In this document: positions 6,518 to 6,819 of the stretch, piece after piece
Position numbering within the stretch: position 1 is the stretch's first letter
How the letters are laid out: the number at the start of each line of letters is the position of its first letter
Assembly (NCBI GenBank): GCA_905372605.1
Contig: CAJPPQ010000064.1
Span: forward strand, 1-6,819
DNA length: 6,819 bases
DNA from: Porphyromonadaceae bacterium
GTDB taxonomy: Bacteria; Bacteroidota; Bacteroidia; Bacteroidales; Paludibacteraceae
Direction: 5' to 3'
Made by a program: the position numbers and the translations under genes
The notes under the pieces: model-generated
Databases searched by the model: none
Seen by the model: only the letters and a program-made list of their open reading frames with translations
What the model was told of the DNA's origin: nothing

Positions 6518-6549
6518 ATTGTATACGGATAGATAAGATAATAATTTTG
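6518..6549 (+). promoter_or_regulatory. Promoter of the flavodoxin gene
   Basis: TAATTTTG (6542-6549) fully matches TAnnTTTG, and ATTG (6518-6521) lies 20 bases upstream as a three-of-four -33 box. Transcription would begin near 6556, giving an A-rich leader of about 35 bases. No iron-responsive operator can be identified from the sequence alone. Confidence 0.6.
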
Positions 6550-6590
6550 TAGATAATAGAAACCTTATAACAAATTAAAAAATCAGAACA

Positions 6591-6819
6591 ATGAAAAGTA
6601 TTGGAATTTTTTACGGTTCGTCGAGTGGTAATACCGAAACCGTAGCAAAACAGATTCAAAAAGGATTAGGTGCCGATGCTCAGATTTTTGAAGTATCGAA
6701 AGCAAAAAAAGAAGATTTGGAAAAGTTCGATAACCTTATTTTAGGTACATCGACTTGGGGATTTGGCGATTTGCAAGACGAGTCTTGCAATTCGCCAAAT
6801 CCCCAAGTCGATGTACCTA
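6591..6819 (+). CDS. fldA: Flavodoxin, 5' part only, cut by a fold-back at the window end
   Basis: Small FMN electron carrier that replaces ferredoxin, often under low iron. The first 63 residues are clearly flavodoxin: the opening strand and FMN-phosphate loop IFYGSSSGNTE (6-16, with N14 and T15), then LILGTSTWGFGDLQD (49-63), where W56 lies in the loop that covers the flavin. A full flavodoxin is about 165-175 residues. After D63 the family continues with an acidic residue and Trp, but this frame reads SCNSPNPQVDVP from residue 65, which is the reverse complement of the preceding coding bases read on. True gene sequence therefore ends at about base 6780, and the rest is not flavodoxin. The frame is open to the window edge. 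Downstream of trxB with its own promoter. Confidence 0.88.
   Translation, partial: MKSIGIFYGSSSGNTETVAKQIQKGLGADAQIFEVSKAKKEDLEKFDNLILGTSTWGFGDLQDESCNSPNPQVDVP
6742..6819. repeat. 78-base near-perfect palindrome at the window end, probable assembly fold-back
   Basis: Bases 6742-6780 and 6781-6819 are reverse complements at 37 of 39 positions. Mismatches are the central pair (6780/6781) and 6770/6791 (T opposite T). There is effectively no loop. The left arm is conserved flavodoxin coding sequence; the right arm destroys the reading frame and ends exactly at the last base of the window. That is the pattern of a read or contig that snaps back on itself, not of a terminator or a mobile-element end. 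Confidence 0.9.

Noticed and set aside
1..6819. CRISPR array, phage genes, insertion sequence or a new defence cluster
   Set aside because: I looked for spaced direct repeats, transposase or integrase motifs and unexplained gene clusters. Apart from hicAB, every gene is a recognisable chromosomal gene.

Overview
The window looks like chromosomal DNA from a Bacteroidota member, most likely of the order Bacteroidales. Three things point there. Promoters match the Bacteroides-type pattern (a TTTG-like -33 box, about 20 bases, then TAnnTTTG) and genes lack strong Shine-Dalgarno sites. The alanine racemase carries a MurF-derived N-terminal region, as in the MurF-Alr fusions typical of this phylum. 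The other genes (NfeD-type membrane protease, PepSY membrane protein, flavodoxin, thioredoxin reductase) are ordinary Bacteroidales housekeeping genes. I would not name a genus.

Layout from left to right. Bases 1-56 hold the terminator of an unseen upstream gene. A promoter then drives a four-helix PepSY-type inner-membrane protein (231-1367, +). On the minus strand follow a HicB-type antitoxin (1522-1923) and a HicA-type toxin (1951-2142), transcribed hicA then hicB from a near-consensus promoter. A strong two-way terminator and a tRNA-His(GTG) gene (2325-2399, -) come next. The plus strand then carries a long-form NfeD membrane serine protease (2524-3891), an alanine racemase with a remnant MurF domain (3917-5452), thioredoxin reductase trxB (5526-6464), and the first part of a flavodoxin gene (from 6591).

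How they work together: nfeD and alr are 25 bases apart and are probably co-transcribed. One acts in membrane-protein quality control and the other supplies D-alanine for peptidoglycan. trxB and the flavodoxin gene each have a candidate promoter of their own; both encode flavoproteins of redox metabolism. HicAB is a self-contained toxin-antitoxin unit. The PepSY protein may belong to iron or siderophore handling, but nothing in the window proves that.

Two points deserve attention. First, the racemase keeps only the third (C-terminal) domain of MurF; an in-frame stop just upstream shows that the rest is absent, and the motifs a ligase would need are changed. Second, the last 78 bases form a nearly perfect palindrome that ends exactly at the window edge and breaks the flavodoxin frame, which looks like a contig-end fold-back artefact rather than biology. 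I found no convincing undescribed multi-gene system.
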